Shown here: positions 1 to 11,278 of the stretch, piece after piece
Numbering within the stretch: position 1 is the stretch's first letter
Layout of the letters: the number at the start of each line of letters is the position of its first letter
DNA from: Cotesia glomerata
Lineage: Eukaryota > Arthropoda > Insecta > Hymenoptera > Braconidae
NCBI RefSeq assembly: GCF_020080835.1
Contig: NC_058164.1
Coordinates: forward strand, 15,702,471-15,766,470
DNA: 64,000 nt
Reading direction: 5' to 3'
Position numbers and translations under genes: made by a program
Notes under the pieces: model-generated
Database searches by the model: none
Told to the model about the DNA's origin: nothing
What the model saw: only the letters and a program-made list of their open reading frames with translations

Positions 1-483
1 AGTTATTCCAATTCCTATTGTGTATTAGAAAATGTATTACAAATTTCAATACATGATGAGAAAAAAACATTTGAATTACAAGAATTAATTGATTCATCAT
101 TTGGATATTGGTTTACTAGTTTCAAATTTTGTGAAAATTGTAAGGAAGCCAAAGATACGCTAACAAAAATTTCATTAAATTCTTTGGAACAGATATTAGT
201 TGTGAAATTAGTTTTGTCTGTAAAAAGAAAAAATAAATTGACAAACAGGAAAAAAGGATTTATAAAATCGGTACCCAAAGCAAAAATATCATTATGTAAT
301 ACAAACTATTCTGTTGTCAGTGCTATATTTAACTCTTCAAAAGATGGTAATTCTGAAAATCATCATGTTGCGATGATTAAACATAATTTATCTTGGATCC
401 AAATAGATGATGAGACTGTACAATCAGTAAGATGGCCTGCGAATTCTAAAAGTGCTTACATATTTTTCTTACAAAAGAAGTAA
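1..483 (+). CDS. C-terminal part of a ubiquitin-specific-protease (UCH)-like protein, cut by the window edge
   Basis: The frame is open from base 1 to the TAA at 481-483, so the start and the catalytic Cys box lie outside the window. The 160 visible residues fit the second half of a USP/UCH peptidase domain. They include a CxxC pair (CENC, about residue 48), a Leu/Val-rich strand of the LxRF type, a His box (HHVAMIKH) and a tail ending in a WIQIDD segment and AYIFFL. In active USPs the His box supplies the catalytic His and removes ubiquitin from proteins. The usual Tyr of GHYT is replaced by Val here (HHVA), so activity is uncertain. The pogo-like transposon begins only 108 bp after the stop. 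It may be a host gene or a retrotransposed copy; no intron is visible in this part. Confidence 0.6.
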   Translation, partial: SYSNSYCVLENVLQISIHDEKKTFELQELIDSSFGYWFTSFKFCENCKEAKDTLTKISLNSLEQILVVKLVLSVKRKNKLTNRKKGFIKSVPKAKISLCNTNYSVVSAIFNSSKDGNSENHHVAMIKHNLSWIQIDDETVQSVRWPANSKSAYIFFLQKK

Positions 484-591
484 ATTGAAACTTGAATGAA
501 ATAACTACTACTAATAACTTATTCGAAATTAAAAAAAAATACTTAAACGAACTCAAACAAAAAAAAATAACTTAAAGAATTATAATACTAA

Positions 592-1243
592 CAAGGAAAC
601 TCTCTCCGGTGTCCCCCTCCGATTTTGATGAAACTGAGATATGTTATTCTCCGTCGAAATCTAAGAGACACGTATTTTTTTTTATCTGCGGAAAAACATT
701 TCTAGGGGGTGAAACTACCCCTCAAAAGTTAGCCTCCAAAGGGGTGTTTTTCAAGTTTCGCATACTTGCAGTTTAAATAATCGAATGGGACCAATTGCAT
801 AATTTTCAGGGTGGAAAATCATGAAAAATGCTTTTGGTTTTATAATAAAACAATGGATAGAACAAAAGTTATGGGGGTTGAAAATCACAAAACTTTTATA
901 AAAAAAAAACTATTCGATGGATTTCAATGAAACCAACGGCAATCGGAAGAGGAAAAAAAAGTAGAGAATACGTCTTTCGGGGTTTTTCCGAAAAATTAAG
1001 TTTAAGGGGTGAACATCCCTTAAGCATATCTACATTGACCACCAAGAAAATATCGTTTTTTATATTAATTTCGATATGAATTCATCAATAATAATTTGTT
1101 CGTACATTTCAAGCATTTAGAAAATAATAATAATATTATATCTTAATATTTTACTTACTTGTTTACTTCTCATCCCAAACTTTATTTTGTGTATCGGGAC
1201 ATCAAATATTATAAATGTCATGTAATGTGAATCTGTTTTGGAA
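592..1243 (+). repeat. Left terminal inverted repeat of the pogo-like transposon
   Basis: It matches the reverse complement of 3372-4021 over its whole length with scattered substitutions. The matching stretches include the outer CAAGGAAACTCTCTCC, the middle GGGTGGAAAATCATGAAAAA and the inner CAAATATTATAAATGTCAT. Short apparent reading frames in these arms are products of the repeat, not genes. Confidence 0.85.
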
Positions 1244-1397
1244 AAAAAAGAAAAAAGAAAAAATGCTTACAATATATGCTTTACTATAATCAAATTAAAT
1301 TTAAAAATAATTTACAAATGATTTTTACAAAAATATTTAATATTTCTGATGTTTATGAAATTTAATACTTAAATTCATCATTTTGTCATATGCAGAT

Positions 1398-3084
1398 CTA
1401 TTCAATATATGTTTTGCAATCGTGATGTTCATGAAAAAAATGTTGAAAACACAACGACTTTTTGCACCATGAACAGCGGATAATTGCTATATTTTGACAA
1501 CCAGGAACCTCACAATGAGAATTGCATGATCCGTGAAATACAAAATCCACAGGATTTTCGAACTCATCTGGTTTTACTTCTGTGTAGCCACTTTTGTACC
1601 ACGAGTACTTGAATAAATTTATGTACCGAGGAGATGACAATTGGATATGTGTAAGTGATTGTAATTTTATAATGTTATTTCGTAAATGCAAGTTTATGTC
1701 CAAATTCATCAAAACTGTACGATCCGAAAAATATCGAACAAAATTTTTCCATACTCGGAATCCAAAAACATCAAGCGGTTGAATTTTCCCAGTTGTACCT
1801 TTTGGTAAGATCATTACTTCAGTATCTTTATTTGTTGGTTTAACGCTTTGTACAACTTGAGGACAATGCCCAGTCCATGAGTCAATTAGTAATAAAGATT
1901 TTGGGCCCACATTTGAAAAAAACACCCTCTCCAACCAAATTTTGAAATGATCTGAAAATTAAAAAATATGAACTATTTGTATCAACAATAACTTATGCGC
2001 AAACCAGAAAAAGAAATAAAGAATAATTCGTACCTGATGTAAGTTTTCCTGATTTTGATGCTTCTATGTATACATTATGAGGTCTAAAAAGTGTTGTTTC
2101 AACTATTGGTCTAAATTTACCACTTGGTTCTTTTAGAACCAAAAAAAGTGGGGATAAAAGCTTTCCATCAGCGGATACAGTTGGTTGAACTGTGTAACTA
2201 TGAGTAGTAGAAGTAACAGATTGTACAAGACATTCTACTTGCTTCTCTCCTTCAACAGCTAAAGTTCGACCGGAATGCATTTCCAACTGAAAACCACTTT
2301 GATCTGAATTATATACGTTTGCTAATTCATAAATTTTAATTTTTTGTTTTACATTATTGACGAATTCCTCAGCTTGCTGTTTTAATGATTTACTATCTTC
2401 AATGGTTTTGGACGTGATAAACTTATTTATTTTTCTTGATACGATGCGATGTGCTCTTTTGAATGACGCGATCCACTTTGTTGATGCTTTAAAACGGAAA
2501 TCTTCCGCACCAATTTCTTTTTGAGCTTGTAAGGCCCATCTTTTTATGTCACAATCATGTACGATTAAACCTGCATCTATAGCTGCTTTGAAATTTTGTA
2601 ATGTATATTCACAAATTCTTGCTAATTTTTCCTTATAAGTCCCTCCCTGATTTAAAGTATGAGCCCATCTTCGTAACTGTCGCACAGATTGTACCTTTCT
2701 AAATTTTTGTCTAACACTGTCTAAACTTAAATTTCTTTTTTTACCACTACGCCAGTACTCGACGGCTTTCAATTTATATTCATAAGATAAATCTTCAACA
2801 TCCTTAGTGCATTCGTCGATAGGTGTTTCTTGATCAACTAGTGCATTTGCCCAGTCTTTATCTTCCACGACTTCCATCGTCCAATCTTTATACGGTTCTT
2901 GGAAATGCAAAGAACTTTCTTCGACCATTTCGACTCCGGAGTATTCGTTCATAGCATTGAGTAAAATATTTTCAAAACTTTCTTTGATTTGTATTTCTTC
3001 GTCATTTACTGGCGATTCTGGAATGTTCATGACTTGAAATGTTGTTAAGAGTAGTCTTATAACATTTATAGGATTGATTTTCAT
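1398..3084 (-). CDS. DDE_1 (CENP-B/pogo-type) transposase, two exons
   Basis: Exon 1 runs from the ATG at 3084 to 2034 and exon 2 from 1951 to the stop at 1398. The 82-bp intron has GTACGA…TTTTCAG borders, and splicing gives one 534-codon frame with no break. The order is: an acidic N-terminus; a helix-turn-helix region (about 95-150); a second CENP-B/Tc5-like DNA-binding region (about 165-220, with IKRWALQAQKEI and KASTKWIASFKRAH); and the catalytic core. Core acidic residues are visible in NSDQSGFQ, LLLIDSWTGH and KIQPLD, a DDD arrangement. The C-terminus is a Cys/His-rich tail (CEVPGC, CSWCKKSLCFQHFFHEHHDC) that may bind zinc. The frame is intact, so this copy may encode a working enzyme. 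It would cut the element's own long inverted repeats in the nucleus. Confidence 0.85.
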
Positions 3085-3371
3085 TTTGCTCTATGTACTA
3101 AAATAAAGATTTTCGTACAATTTTAAATTATTCACTTATTAAAAAAAAAAAAAAAAAAAAAACACGATTATAATATTGAATTATAAAAGATGAAGTACAT
3201 CGCAGTAACTAAACTAATCTCGAAATGATACATTTATTTATACTATGTTGTTTTTCACATTACTGACTCATATATACTAAAAATATAATTATCTCTTTTT
3301 TTGTATGAGATAACGATGAATGATTATTATGATTATAATAAATCATTATAAGCATTTTCTTTTTTTTTTTT

Positions 3372-4021
3372 CCAAAGCAGATTCACATTAAATGACATTT
3401 GTAATATTTGATGTCCCGATACACAAAATAAAGTTTGGGATGCGAAGTAAACAAGTAAGTAAAATATTAAGATATAATATTATTATTATTTTCTAAATGC
3501 TAGAAATGTACGAAAAAATTATTATTGATGAATTCATATCAAAATTAATATAAAAAACGATATTTTCTGGGTGGTCACTGTAGATATGCTTAAGGGATCT
3601 TCACCCCCTAAACTTAATTTTTCGGAAAAACCCCGAAAGACGTATTCTCTACTTTTTTTTCCTCTTCCGATTGCCGTTGGTTTCGTTGAAATCCATCGAA
3701 TAGTTTTTTTTTTATAAAAGTTTTGTGATTTTCAACCCTCATAACTTTTGTTCTATCCATTGTTTTATTATAAAACCAAAAGCATTTTTCATGATTTTCC
3801 ACCCTGAAAATTATGCAATTGGTCCCATTTGATTATTTAAACTGCAAGTATGCGAAACTTGAAAAACACCCCTTTGGAGGCTAACTTTTGAGGGGTAGTT
3901 TCACCCCCTAGAAATGTTTTTCCGCAGATAAAAAAAAATACGTGTCTCTTAGATTTCGACGGAGAATAACATATCTCAGTTTCATCAAAATCGGAGGGGG
4001 ACACCGGAGAGAGTTTCCTTG
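3372..4021 (-). repeat. Right terminal inverted repeat of the pogo-like transposon
   Basis: Inverted partner of 592-1243. It ends in GAGAGAGTTTCCTTG followed by TAA. The poly-T/poly-A tract at its inner border differs in length from the left arm. Confidence 0.85.
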
Positions 4022-4987
4022 TAAGTCAAAAAAGTCCATTTCATAGATTGTAATTTTTCTGCATGGTTTTGACTATTTTAATCTCTACTATTAATTAAAT
4101 GATTACTTTATCTTAAACTAAACAAAAATTAAATGAAATTACTACTCATAATTTATTCTAAATTAAAAAGAAAAAAAAGAATTATTCTAAACTAATTAAA
4201 AAAAAAAAAAGACTTATAAATTAATTAAAAAAAAGAAAGAGGGGTTCGCCCATCTCAAGCTTTAACATTGATTGATATCAGCATGATTACGTTGCAGTAT
4301 CTTTATTATCCTTCTATCACTGTAATATGTACTGCATAAAAGAGCAGTGTCTTGCCTTGATGATCTCTGTAATTTACATCAGCTCCTTTATTTATTAATA
4401 ATTTAACCACTACCGAATTAAATCGTTATTTAAAACGGTATTGGGACAAACTCCCAATTTGAACAGTTTTTCGACAATGTATACAAAGCCTAATCAACCG
4501 CTGTAAAAATTATTTACTTATTTTGAATATGATGTTGTTTAATTGTTTAATTGTAATGCTACTAGCTACTATGAGAAAAGAAAACTTTAATTTTTTTATC
4601 AAGAATTGAGCTTTAAAATCAAAGAACGAACGACCGTTCTTATGATTATAGCTTTGCCTGAAAAAATTCATTTATTTATGAATTTTTAATATTGCGCGGG
4701 AAAAGTTCAAATTTTTAGTTAAAAATGTACAAGTATTTTATGAATACAAAAAATGTTATAGAATAAATTATCATACAACCATCCATGTGTATGTTTGATA
4801 AATATTTTTTTAATTAAATTTTATTTATTAACCGGTCTAAATACACAACAGACTTAACATTGTTTGAGTTCTACTTTCTTCGGATAAACCAGCTGTTCAC
4901 TGTCTGGGGAATTCTCATTGAAGAGAGTGTACATTCTATAATCTCATGGTTGTTGCCTGTAGATGGCAATGTCATTCAATTGAGCGG
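4022..4987. other. AT-rich spacer between two transposons, no intact gene
   Basis: It contains the ankyrin relic described separately. About 65 bp at 4551-4615 (…GCTACTAGCTACTATGAGAA…) recur at 15046-15112, marking an unnamed dispersed repeat. Otherwise I see only AT-rich sequence and the LINE target site at the right edge. Confidence 0.6.
4306..4425 (-). pseudogene. Ankyrin-repeat fragment
   Basis: Between two stops, the minus strand encodes 39 residues containing a near-perfect ankyrin repeat core: VVKLLINKGADVNYRD followed by QGKTLLFYAV. GADVN and G-T-LLFYA are the hallmark turn and first-helix positions of ankyrin repeats. No start, splice sites or neighbouring repeats were found, so it looks like a relic of a larger ankyrin protein. 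Confidence 0.6.
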
Positions 4988-5000
4988 GTTTCAAATAATC
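4988..5000 (+). repeat. Target-site duplication, left copy (GTTTCAAATAATC)
   Basis: The 13-bp sequence GTTTCAAATAATC is repeated exactly at 11076-11088, immediately after the LINE poly-A tail. The pair defines the insertion and its target. Confidence 0.9.
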
Positions 5001-5264
5001 GAGAAAAAATTGTGGCCACGAGGTTGAGTGCACTATTTTTTTTATTATTGCAAATTATATTTTAAAGTGTATGTACAGAAATACTTATATTTTGGCAAAT
5101 AGTGTGCCTCTGAATCTAGATAAGAAATACTTTTCTGTAAGTTTGGGACTTACTGAATTGTTTTTAATTTCTGTGGTTATCAAACAAATATAACCTCAAC
5201 TTTGGCGACAAAAACCGTCACAAGCCAAGACAGAGGTGGGTGTGAACGGCGCCGCCTCCGGTGT

Positions 5265-6758
5265 ATGGATGGACTGATCAAGAAACATATAGAAGTACGA
5301 AGACACGGGTTGACTAAATTGAATTTCTCAGAATATCTTGAATCCGAGGACAAGAAAATGACTAATGACCGTGGAGATACTTCTCTAGACAAAACGCAAA
5401 GCTCCAAAATAGTGATCTCAAGTGATGATGAAGAGGATGATACAGCGCAAAACAAGGCTAAAAAATCCAGATGCGATTCGGGAAATTATGTTGACAACTC
5501 CATGGAATGCGAAACCGAAAGTAGAGTAAACAGCAACGTCATCAACAACAACAAGAACAAGAACGACAATGACAACGACACAGAGTCACCAAAAAGGAAT
5601 AAAGACACTCCTTCTCCAGTGAGAGGGATAGCTAAATACAAATCCACGGACAAGGGACCTTTTTATATCTTTGTTCGTGAAGTAAAAGAAAAAGCTGATG
5701 ATAAACCAGTAAGTTTTTTAAAAGTTGCTCGCAAACTATCAAAGCTTACAATTTGTTTTAGTGACATTACGCAGAGCTCACGAAGCACTTGGAGATTACT
5801 TTTTCATTCTATCAAAGAGGCTAACAAATGTATTGACATTCAAGAACAGTTTAAACTACTTGGGTTGGAAGTTTTTATCCCAAACTTTATTCGATTCCAG
5901 AAAGGTGTGCTTCGTGGTATACCATTAGATATGAGTGATGCTGAGATTAAGGAGGCCATCAACCAAGATTTGTCCAACGTCCGGATCACGGAGGTTTTCC
6001 GAATGAAGAGAAAGACCAAAGACCAATGGACACCATCTAGAGCTGTCTGTGTCACATTTGAAGCGAGTAAATTACCTAATTATGTCAAGATGTGGGGCGC
6101 TCCAATGCGTGTAGATGAGTACACTCCATCTGTCCGTATTTGTTACAACTGCGGAAAATTAGGACACATTGGTGCCAAATGCACTAAAGAGAAAGTGTGC
6201 CTTCAATGTGGCCAACAACACGCCGTTGAGAAAGGTGAAAAGTGCACGATGCCTAAATCGTGTGTCAACTGTAAAGGTGAACACAATACACTGGACCATT
6301 GTTACCCAAGTCGTCTTGCAGAAGTAGAAACCAAACGGATCATGTCCAGAGATAAGGTCTCTTTTCTAGAAGCCAAAAAATCTCTGAGTAACAACCATCA
6401 GAACACCAATGTGGTACAACAACAACAACAACGTACATCTTCCGGGTCTCTGGTCAGATCAAGAAGGGATTTTCCATCCCTCCCTGCCAACAGCCAACCC
6501 CTCAAAGATTTTTCGGCGAAGACATTTGAAAACAAGCAGCAAGAGAATGCATGGAGTCAGGTGAGGAAAGAACGTGAATCGTCAGAAGTTCCAGCCCAAG
6601 AAGCTACGTCGATAGTGGAGAAGAATGTTCCAGATGTCATAGTAGATTCACTGCAAAGGCTTCTGAAGGCGTTGGTCGAAGCTCCTGATGCTATAAAGCT
6701 AATAGAACGTATCATGAGAACTGTCAAACTACATTATGAGTGCACAACACCACAATAA
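5265..6758 (+). CDS. LINE ORF1: gag-like nucleic-acid-binding protein with CCHC knuckles
   Basis: The frame is open from 5202, but the first ATG in it is 5265, giving 497 residues. A Lys/Asn/Asp-rich acidic N-terminal third (about 30-125) is followed by an RRM-like/PRE_C2HC-type region (about 125-300). Three Cys-His clusters follow: CYNCGKLGHIGAKC, CLQCGQQH…C and CVNCKGEH…HC. The C-terminus is Gln/Ser-rich with a helical tail. In I and Jockey elements ORF1 coats the RNA into a particle used for target-primed reverse transcription. The last 23 bp overlap ORF2 in the +1 frame, so ORF2 is probably made by reinitiation or frameshifting. Confidence 0.88.
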   Translation: MDGLIKKHIEVRRHGLTKLNFSEYLESEDKKMTNDRGDTSLDKTQSSKIVISSDDEEDDTAQNKAKKSRCDSGNYVDNSMECETESRVNSNVINNNKNKNDNDNDTESPKRNKDTPSPVRGIAKYKSTDKGPFYIFVREVKEKADDKPVSFLKVARKLSKLTICFSDITQSSRSTWRLLFHSIKEANKCIDIQEQFKLLGLEVFIPNFIRFQKGVLRGIPLDMSDAEIKEAINQDLSNVRITEVFRMKRKTKDQWTPSRAVCVTFEASKLPNYVKMWGAPMRVDEYTPSVRICYNCGKLGHIGAKCTKEKVCLQCGQQHAVEKGEKCTMPKSCVNCKGEHNTLDHCYPSRLAEVETKRIMSRDKVSFLEAKKSLSNNHQNTNVVQQQQQRTSSGSLVRSRRDFPSLPANSQPLKDFSAKTFENKQQENAWSQVRKERESSEVPAQEATSIVEKNVPDVIVDSLQRLLKALVEAPDAIKLIERIMRTVKLHYECTTPQ

Positions 6759-9700
6759 AAATAAGAAGAGTTTATCTACACACTCGATAAGTATAATCCA
6801 GTGGAACGCTAGAAGCATTAGTTCTAAATTACCTGAACTTGAAAAATATTCTAGTTTTACTGATATTTTTATTTTTTCAGAGACATGGCTTAGGAAGAAA
6901 GATTCTATGTACCTGAAGGGTTTCGATACGGTGAGGACAGACCGACAGGATGGAAATGGCGGAGGAGTTGCCATTCTATTAAGGAGCACATTTAAATACT
7001 CCATGATTCGGGGTATATGGAACTGTAACAACAAGGTTGAGGTATGTGGGGTAAGATTGTATACTGCTAACGGCCCTATTTCTATTATATCATATTATAG
7101 ACCACCTCACGCGAGATACGCGATTGATGGAGACGAATGGGCCCGTTTTTTCGGCCAATTTGAAGGTCAATTCCTGATAGCTGGGGACTTTAATATGCAT
7201 CACTCGTTATGGGGAGGGTCGAACGATTCTAAAAATGGTAAAATATTGGTTGAAGTTTTGGAAGGGAGGGAGGTAATATGTCGTAATGATGGAAATCCCA
7301 CACATATGTGTCCAGGGACTGGTTCAGTCTCTGCTTTAGATTTGTCTTTCGTTGACGCTAGATCCGCATGGCTTTTTAGTTGGAAAGTTGGTGACGATTA
7401 CTGGGGATCGGATCATCTGCCTATATTTATAGAATATAACTCTCGTGGTCAGCCTGGTTTTCTTCGAAAACCGTCAAATAGATTGTATGATACCTCAGTA
7501 GATTGGGACATTTTTAGTAGATCTTTCTCCGAAAAAATTCTCGATCTCAAGGAACTATTTAACTCCGATGAAGAGATCCAGATCAAGTATACCACCTTTG
7601 TTGTGTCAATTGAGGATTCTATCCTCGAAGCATGTCCTAAAAAACGAAGAAGAAATCAAAAGACTTGTGGCGATATAGGTCAAAATAATAATTATAATAA
7701 TAATAATCCTAGGAACAGCCCCCCATGTGTGTGGTGGAATGAAGAATGTGAGAAGTTGATCAGGTTAAGGAGGGCTAGCTTAGCTAAATTTAAGTTTGAT
7801 AGGTCAGCAAGTAATTTCGAAGAGTACCAGAAGCGGCAACGAGAAGCGAGAGATGGGTTAAAACGCATTAAAAAAGAAAGCTATATCTCCCTTCTGCGAA
7901 GGTTTATCGAAAGATACTAATCCTAAGCTGTTACGGAGTACCATCAAAGGTTTCAAAAATAGATGGAATTTTAGAGAAAACATGAACGAGTACAGTGATA
8001 CTAAAATTAGGTCGATTAAAAACTTAATAGACGAGCTATGTCCTCCGTGGGCTGAAGGCCCAACTCTTGAACTTAGTGACGTAGCTGGGGACCAGTTCTT
8101 AGATTTACCGTTTACCTCTGAAGAACTCGATTTCGCTATTGCTAATCTTAGATTAAAATCCAGTCCAGGTCTAGACGGCATTGATTACCAAATATTATCC
8201 CAACTTCCTCAGGAAGGTAGAGTATTGCTCTTGGACCTATATAATCAAATATACTCCTCCCGTACCTTTCCAGAAGACTGGAGAAAATATTCAATTTTCT
8301 TCATACCAAAAGCTGAGAGAGAAAAATTCCGACCTATTTCGCTGGCACCCTGTATTTGTAAAATTATGGAAAAGATATTAAACAATCGAATAATGTGGTG
8401 GTTAGAATTTAATGGCAAACTACCCGAATCACAAAACGGTTTCAGGAAGGGCAGATCCTGTGCTGACAATTTGGCCATCCTCTGTTCGAGTATAATTAAA
8501 GGCTTCAAAAAAGGGGAAATAACGGCTGCTCTATTCTTAGACATCAAAGCAGCCTATGCTAATGTTTTATCAGAACCACTCATTGAAAAAATGAAAACTT
8601 TAGGCTTTCCAATTAATCTTGTTACTTTTGTTTATAATTTGGTATCCAAAAGATACCTCAATTTTCAATTTGGGAAAATCTCCGAATCCAGGGTTATATT
8701 TAGAGGTCTTCCTCAAGGAAGTGTACTTAGTCCCATCTTATACGCTATTTATGTACTAGACTTAGATAACGTTGTCCAAATCGATCGATCGTGCATGCTT
8801 CTTCAATACGCCGATGACGCATGCATCACCGTACAGAACAAGGATACTTCCTCAGCTATTGAAGTCCTGGAAGGAGTTACTGGCGGTGTTTTGGGAGTGC
8901 TGGATAGATTAGGGTTGGATCTCTCTGTGTCTAAAACCAAGTTGTGCATTTTCAGTAAAAATAACATAGCTCTGCAGAATAGAGAAGGTAATAGAAGAGT
9001 AAAAGGCAAGAGAAAGTGGAAATTCAGAATTGCTGGCTCAATGATTGAAAGCTGTGAAGACGTTCGTTTTCTAGGAGTGCAATTACAGTCTTCGCTCAAG
9101 TGGAATCTACAAATAGATAGGATTGATAAAGTTTGTCGCAACTCTCTGAAGACCATAAGCTGCCTGAGACGCACGTGGTGGGGTGCTGACCCAACTATCC
9201 TACTAAGAATATATAGGGCCTTAATCAGGTCTAGAATAGAATACGGGGGACTTTTTTTCCACAACTTAACAAAATCTGAACAATTAAAACTAGATAGGAT
9301 ACAATACAAAAGTTTAAGAGAGATCTTAGGATACACTGGTTCGACCCCAACGTCTGTCATTCTCACAGAGGCTAAAGAACCTCCACTCGAAGTCAGATTT
9401 AAATATCTACTACGTAACTTTCTTTCTAGAGCGATTACTCGCCGAAAACACAATATTTTGGGTATCTTAGAAGAATTGGTAGCTCTTGAGGATAACCCAG
9501 TGATAATAAACAGAGAAGGTAATGTGAATCTAATAAACTGTTTTCGAGACATAGATTCTATTAGTCACGTGATTAAATCTTCTGATAGTCCCATATGTTA
9601 CGATTACGGTTTAGAAACAATATGGTTTCATCCGAATGTGTCTTTCAAGGAAGGTGAGGAAATAAAAAACAGCAATATAAATGACTGTCAGGGGCTCTTC

Positions 9701-10609
9701 CGAGACATTTTTAATGAGTACTTGAGAGGAGGATGGACGTGCTACTTTACAGATGGATCAAAGGACAAGTTCGCGCCTTTTGGGGGTTTTGCGGTGGTCC
9801 AACCGGAGGACCAACAAGAGTTAGCATTTAGGGCTCCGAAATATGCATCGATTTTTACCTTAGAAGCAATGGCCATTGTAGAAACCCTAAAAATGATATA
9901 TAGGGCCAATTTTAAATGCTCAGCTATTTTTTCTGATTCCAGAAGCGTTCTACAAGCGTTGATAACAGATAGTAACCTTAACAAAAAGTCATACCTTGTG
10001 TTTCTCATAAGAAAGTTGATTAAAAAACTAGCAGATCAAAGAAAACGTGTTCAACTCTTTTGGATTCCCTCTCACTGTGGTATCTCAGGCAATGAATTGG
10101 CTGACAATGTGGCTAAAAATGCGATCTATTCGGGTAAAGATACCTCGCTACTTCTCCCAGGTAGCGACTTTAAAGGACTATGGAAAGAACGCATAAATAA
10201 TGAATTTAAATACTGGTTTGTAGAGATAAGTAGGGACAAAGGGTTCACTTTCCAAAAGAATATTGGTTTTGGGGGGGTTAAACCATGGTTTGACAAAATG
10301 AAACTGAACAGACGGGCCATAGTTTCCATCAATCGCTTGAGAAGTGGTCATACCTCACTAAAATCAAGCTTAGCCAGGTTTGGTATTGTACAATCAGCCT
10401 TATGTGAATGTGGAGAGACTGATGAAACCCCGGATCATGTATTTTTTCAATGTTCTCGTTTTGATGCACAGAGAGTTGACTTTCTTAAAGTTTTGACTAA
10501 GACCATCGGTATGGGCCCTTACAGTATCGAAACCCTGCTTAATTTTCCTAGCCATGATCTCATTAGAATTTTTGCCAAATTTATTGTTTCACTGGACATT
10601 TTTATTTAA
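6736..10609 (+). pseudogene. LINE ORF2: AP endonuclease - reverse transcriptase - RNase H, one frameshift
   Basis: The ATG at 6736 overlaps the end of ORF1. The endonuclease (about 6780-7440) keeps its key residues: N in QWNAR, E in FSETWL, D/N in AGDFNMHH and the final GSDHLP. The frame stops at 7918-7920, but the next frame is open from before 7880 to 10609 and continues the protein. The single indel must therefore lie near the A-rich run 7870-7879. The RT part shows FRPISLAPC, the GLPQGS box and the catalytic YADD (~8811). RNase H follows, with TDGSKDK, the E of FTLEAMA, SDSRSVLQAL and HCGISGNELAD. A C-terminal CECG…H…C motif typical of I/R1-type elements closes it. Apart from that one base, the protein looks intact. 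The lesion could be real or a homopolymer sequencing error. Confidence 0.88.
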
Positions 10610-11075
10610 GGTATACTCTTATTTGTATTAATTTTTGTGTTTTTTAATTCTTTAATGCCTTAAGTAATTACTTTTATATTATAAAGAAAATGTGAAAATG
10701 ACTGTAAATAATGCCAAGTGGTAGAAACTTATCTAAATTAAATTTTAATTAAATTATATTAATATAAGATTTCAGTAGTTTTTGGAAGATAACACTAAGT
10801 TAAAATATGTAGTTTATTTAAAACTCTGTACCTGAAAAAAAAAAAAAAAATATTTAATTTTAGTTATATGTATTTGTATTTGTATTTTATAGATATTTAT
10901 AGTACATATTATATTTAAACATGTATTTGAACGACGCGCTTAAAAGTGTGTAACTGTACTTTATAAATTTAATAATAAGACAGAATATTGTATTTGGCAT
11001 ATGTGGCAGCATTAGGAATACCCAAACGCCATCTCACTGTAATTTTTATCTTCCAATAAAAAAAAAAAAAAAAAA
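10610..11075 (+). other. LINE 3'UTR and poly-A tail
   Basis: AT-rich non-coding tail with an internal A15 run near 10835. An AATAAA lies at the start of the terminal A tract (about 11055-11075). Confidence 0.8.
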
Positions 11076-11088
11076 GTTTCAAATAATC
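11076..11088 (+). repeat. Target-site duplication, right copy
   Basis: Exact copy of 4988-5000 after the poly-A tail. The following bases to 11278 are AT-rich, with ATA/AAC trinucleotide runs and no gene. Confidence 0.9.
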
Positions 11089-11278
11089 TTAATCTCTTGA
11101 TAATACGTAACACAACTATGTGTTTGATACATTGTGTCATATACTAACAACAATATCATAATAACAGTAAATAATATTGGTAGTCATAATAACAATAACA
11201 ATAATAGTAATTATAATACTGAAGTTATAACATTGGTAATAATGAATTGATGTTAACAATAATAGCAATAATAATACT

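Larger units (their letters stand above)
592..4021 (-). mobile_element. pogo/Tigger-like DNA transposon with ~650-bp terminal inverted repeats
   Basis: The sequence starting CAAGGAAACTCTCTCC at 592 is repeated in inverse at the other end (…GGAGAGAGTTTCCTTG, ending 4021). The two arms stay alignable for about 650 bp with few differences. TAA flanks both sides (589-591 and 4022-4024) and is the likely target duplication; a TA duplication with one extra shared A is equally possible. The only gene inside is a DDE_1-type transposase on the minus strand. Length is 3.43 kb. The arms are much longer than the ~25-bp TIRs usual for pogo/Tigger. Confidence 0.85.
5001..11075 (+). mobile_element. Full-length I-like non-LTR retrotransposon (LINE)
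   Basis: The element runs from the left 13-bp target duplication to a poly-A tail (to 11075) followed by the right copy. It has a ~260-bp 5'UTR, a gag-like ORF1 with zinc knuckles, and an ORF2 with endonuclease, reverse transcriptase and RNase H. It ends in a ~465-bp AT-rich 3'UTR with AATAAA next to the tail. RNase H inside ORF2 together with a CCHC gag points to the I/LOA side of the Jockey-I superfamily rather than to Jockey or CR1. The perfect duplication and nearly intact ORFs imply a recent insertion. Confidence 0.92.

Noticed and set aside
4306..4425. A polydnavirus (bracovirus) segment, suggested by ankyrin-like sequence and possible wasp origin
   Set aside because: Only one degenerate ankyrin repeat, no excision motifs and no other bracovirus-type gene families in the window.
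8803..9552. 249-residue minus-strand frame inside the LINE ORF2
   Set aside because: It is antisense to the reverse transcriptase coding region with no domain of its own; a shadow.
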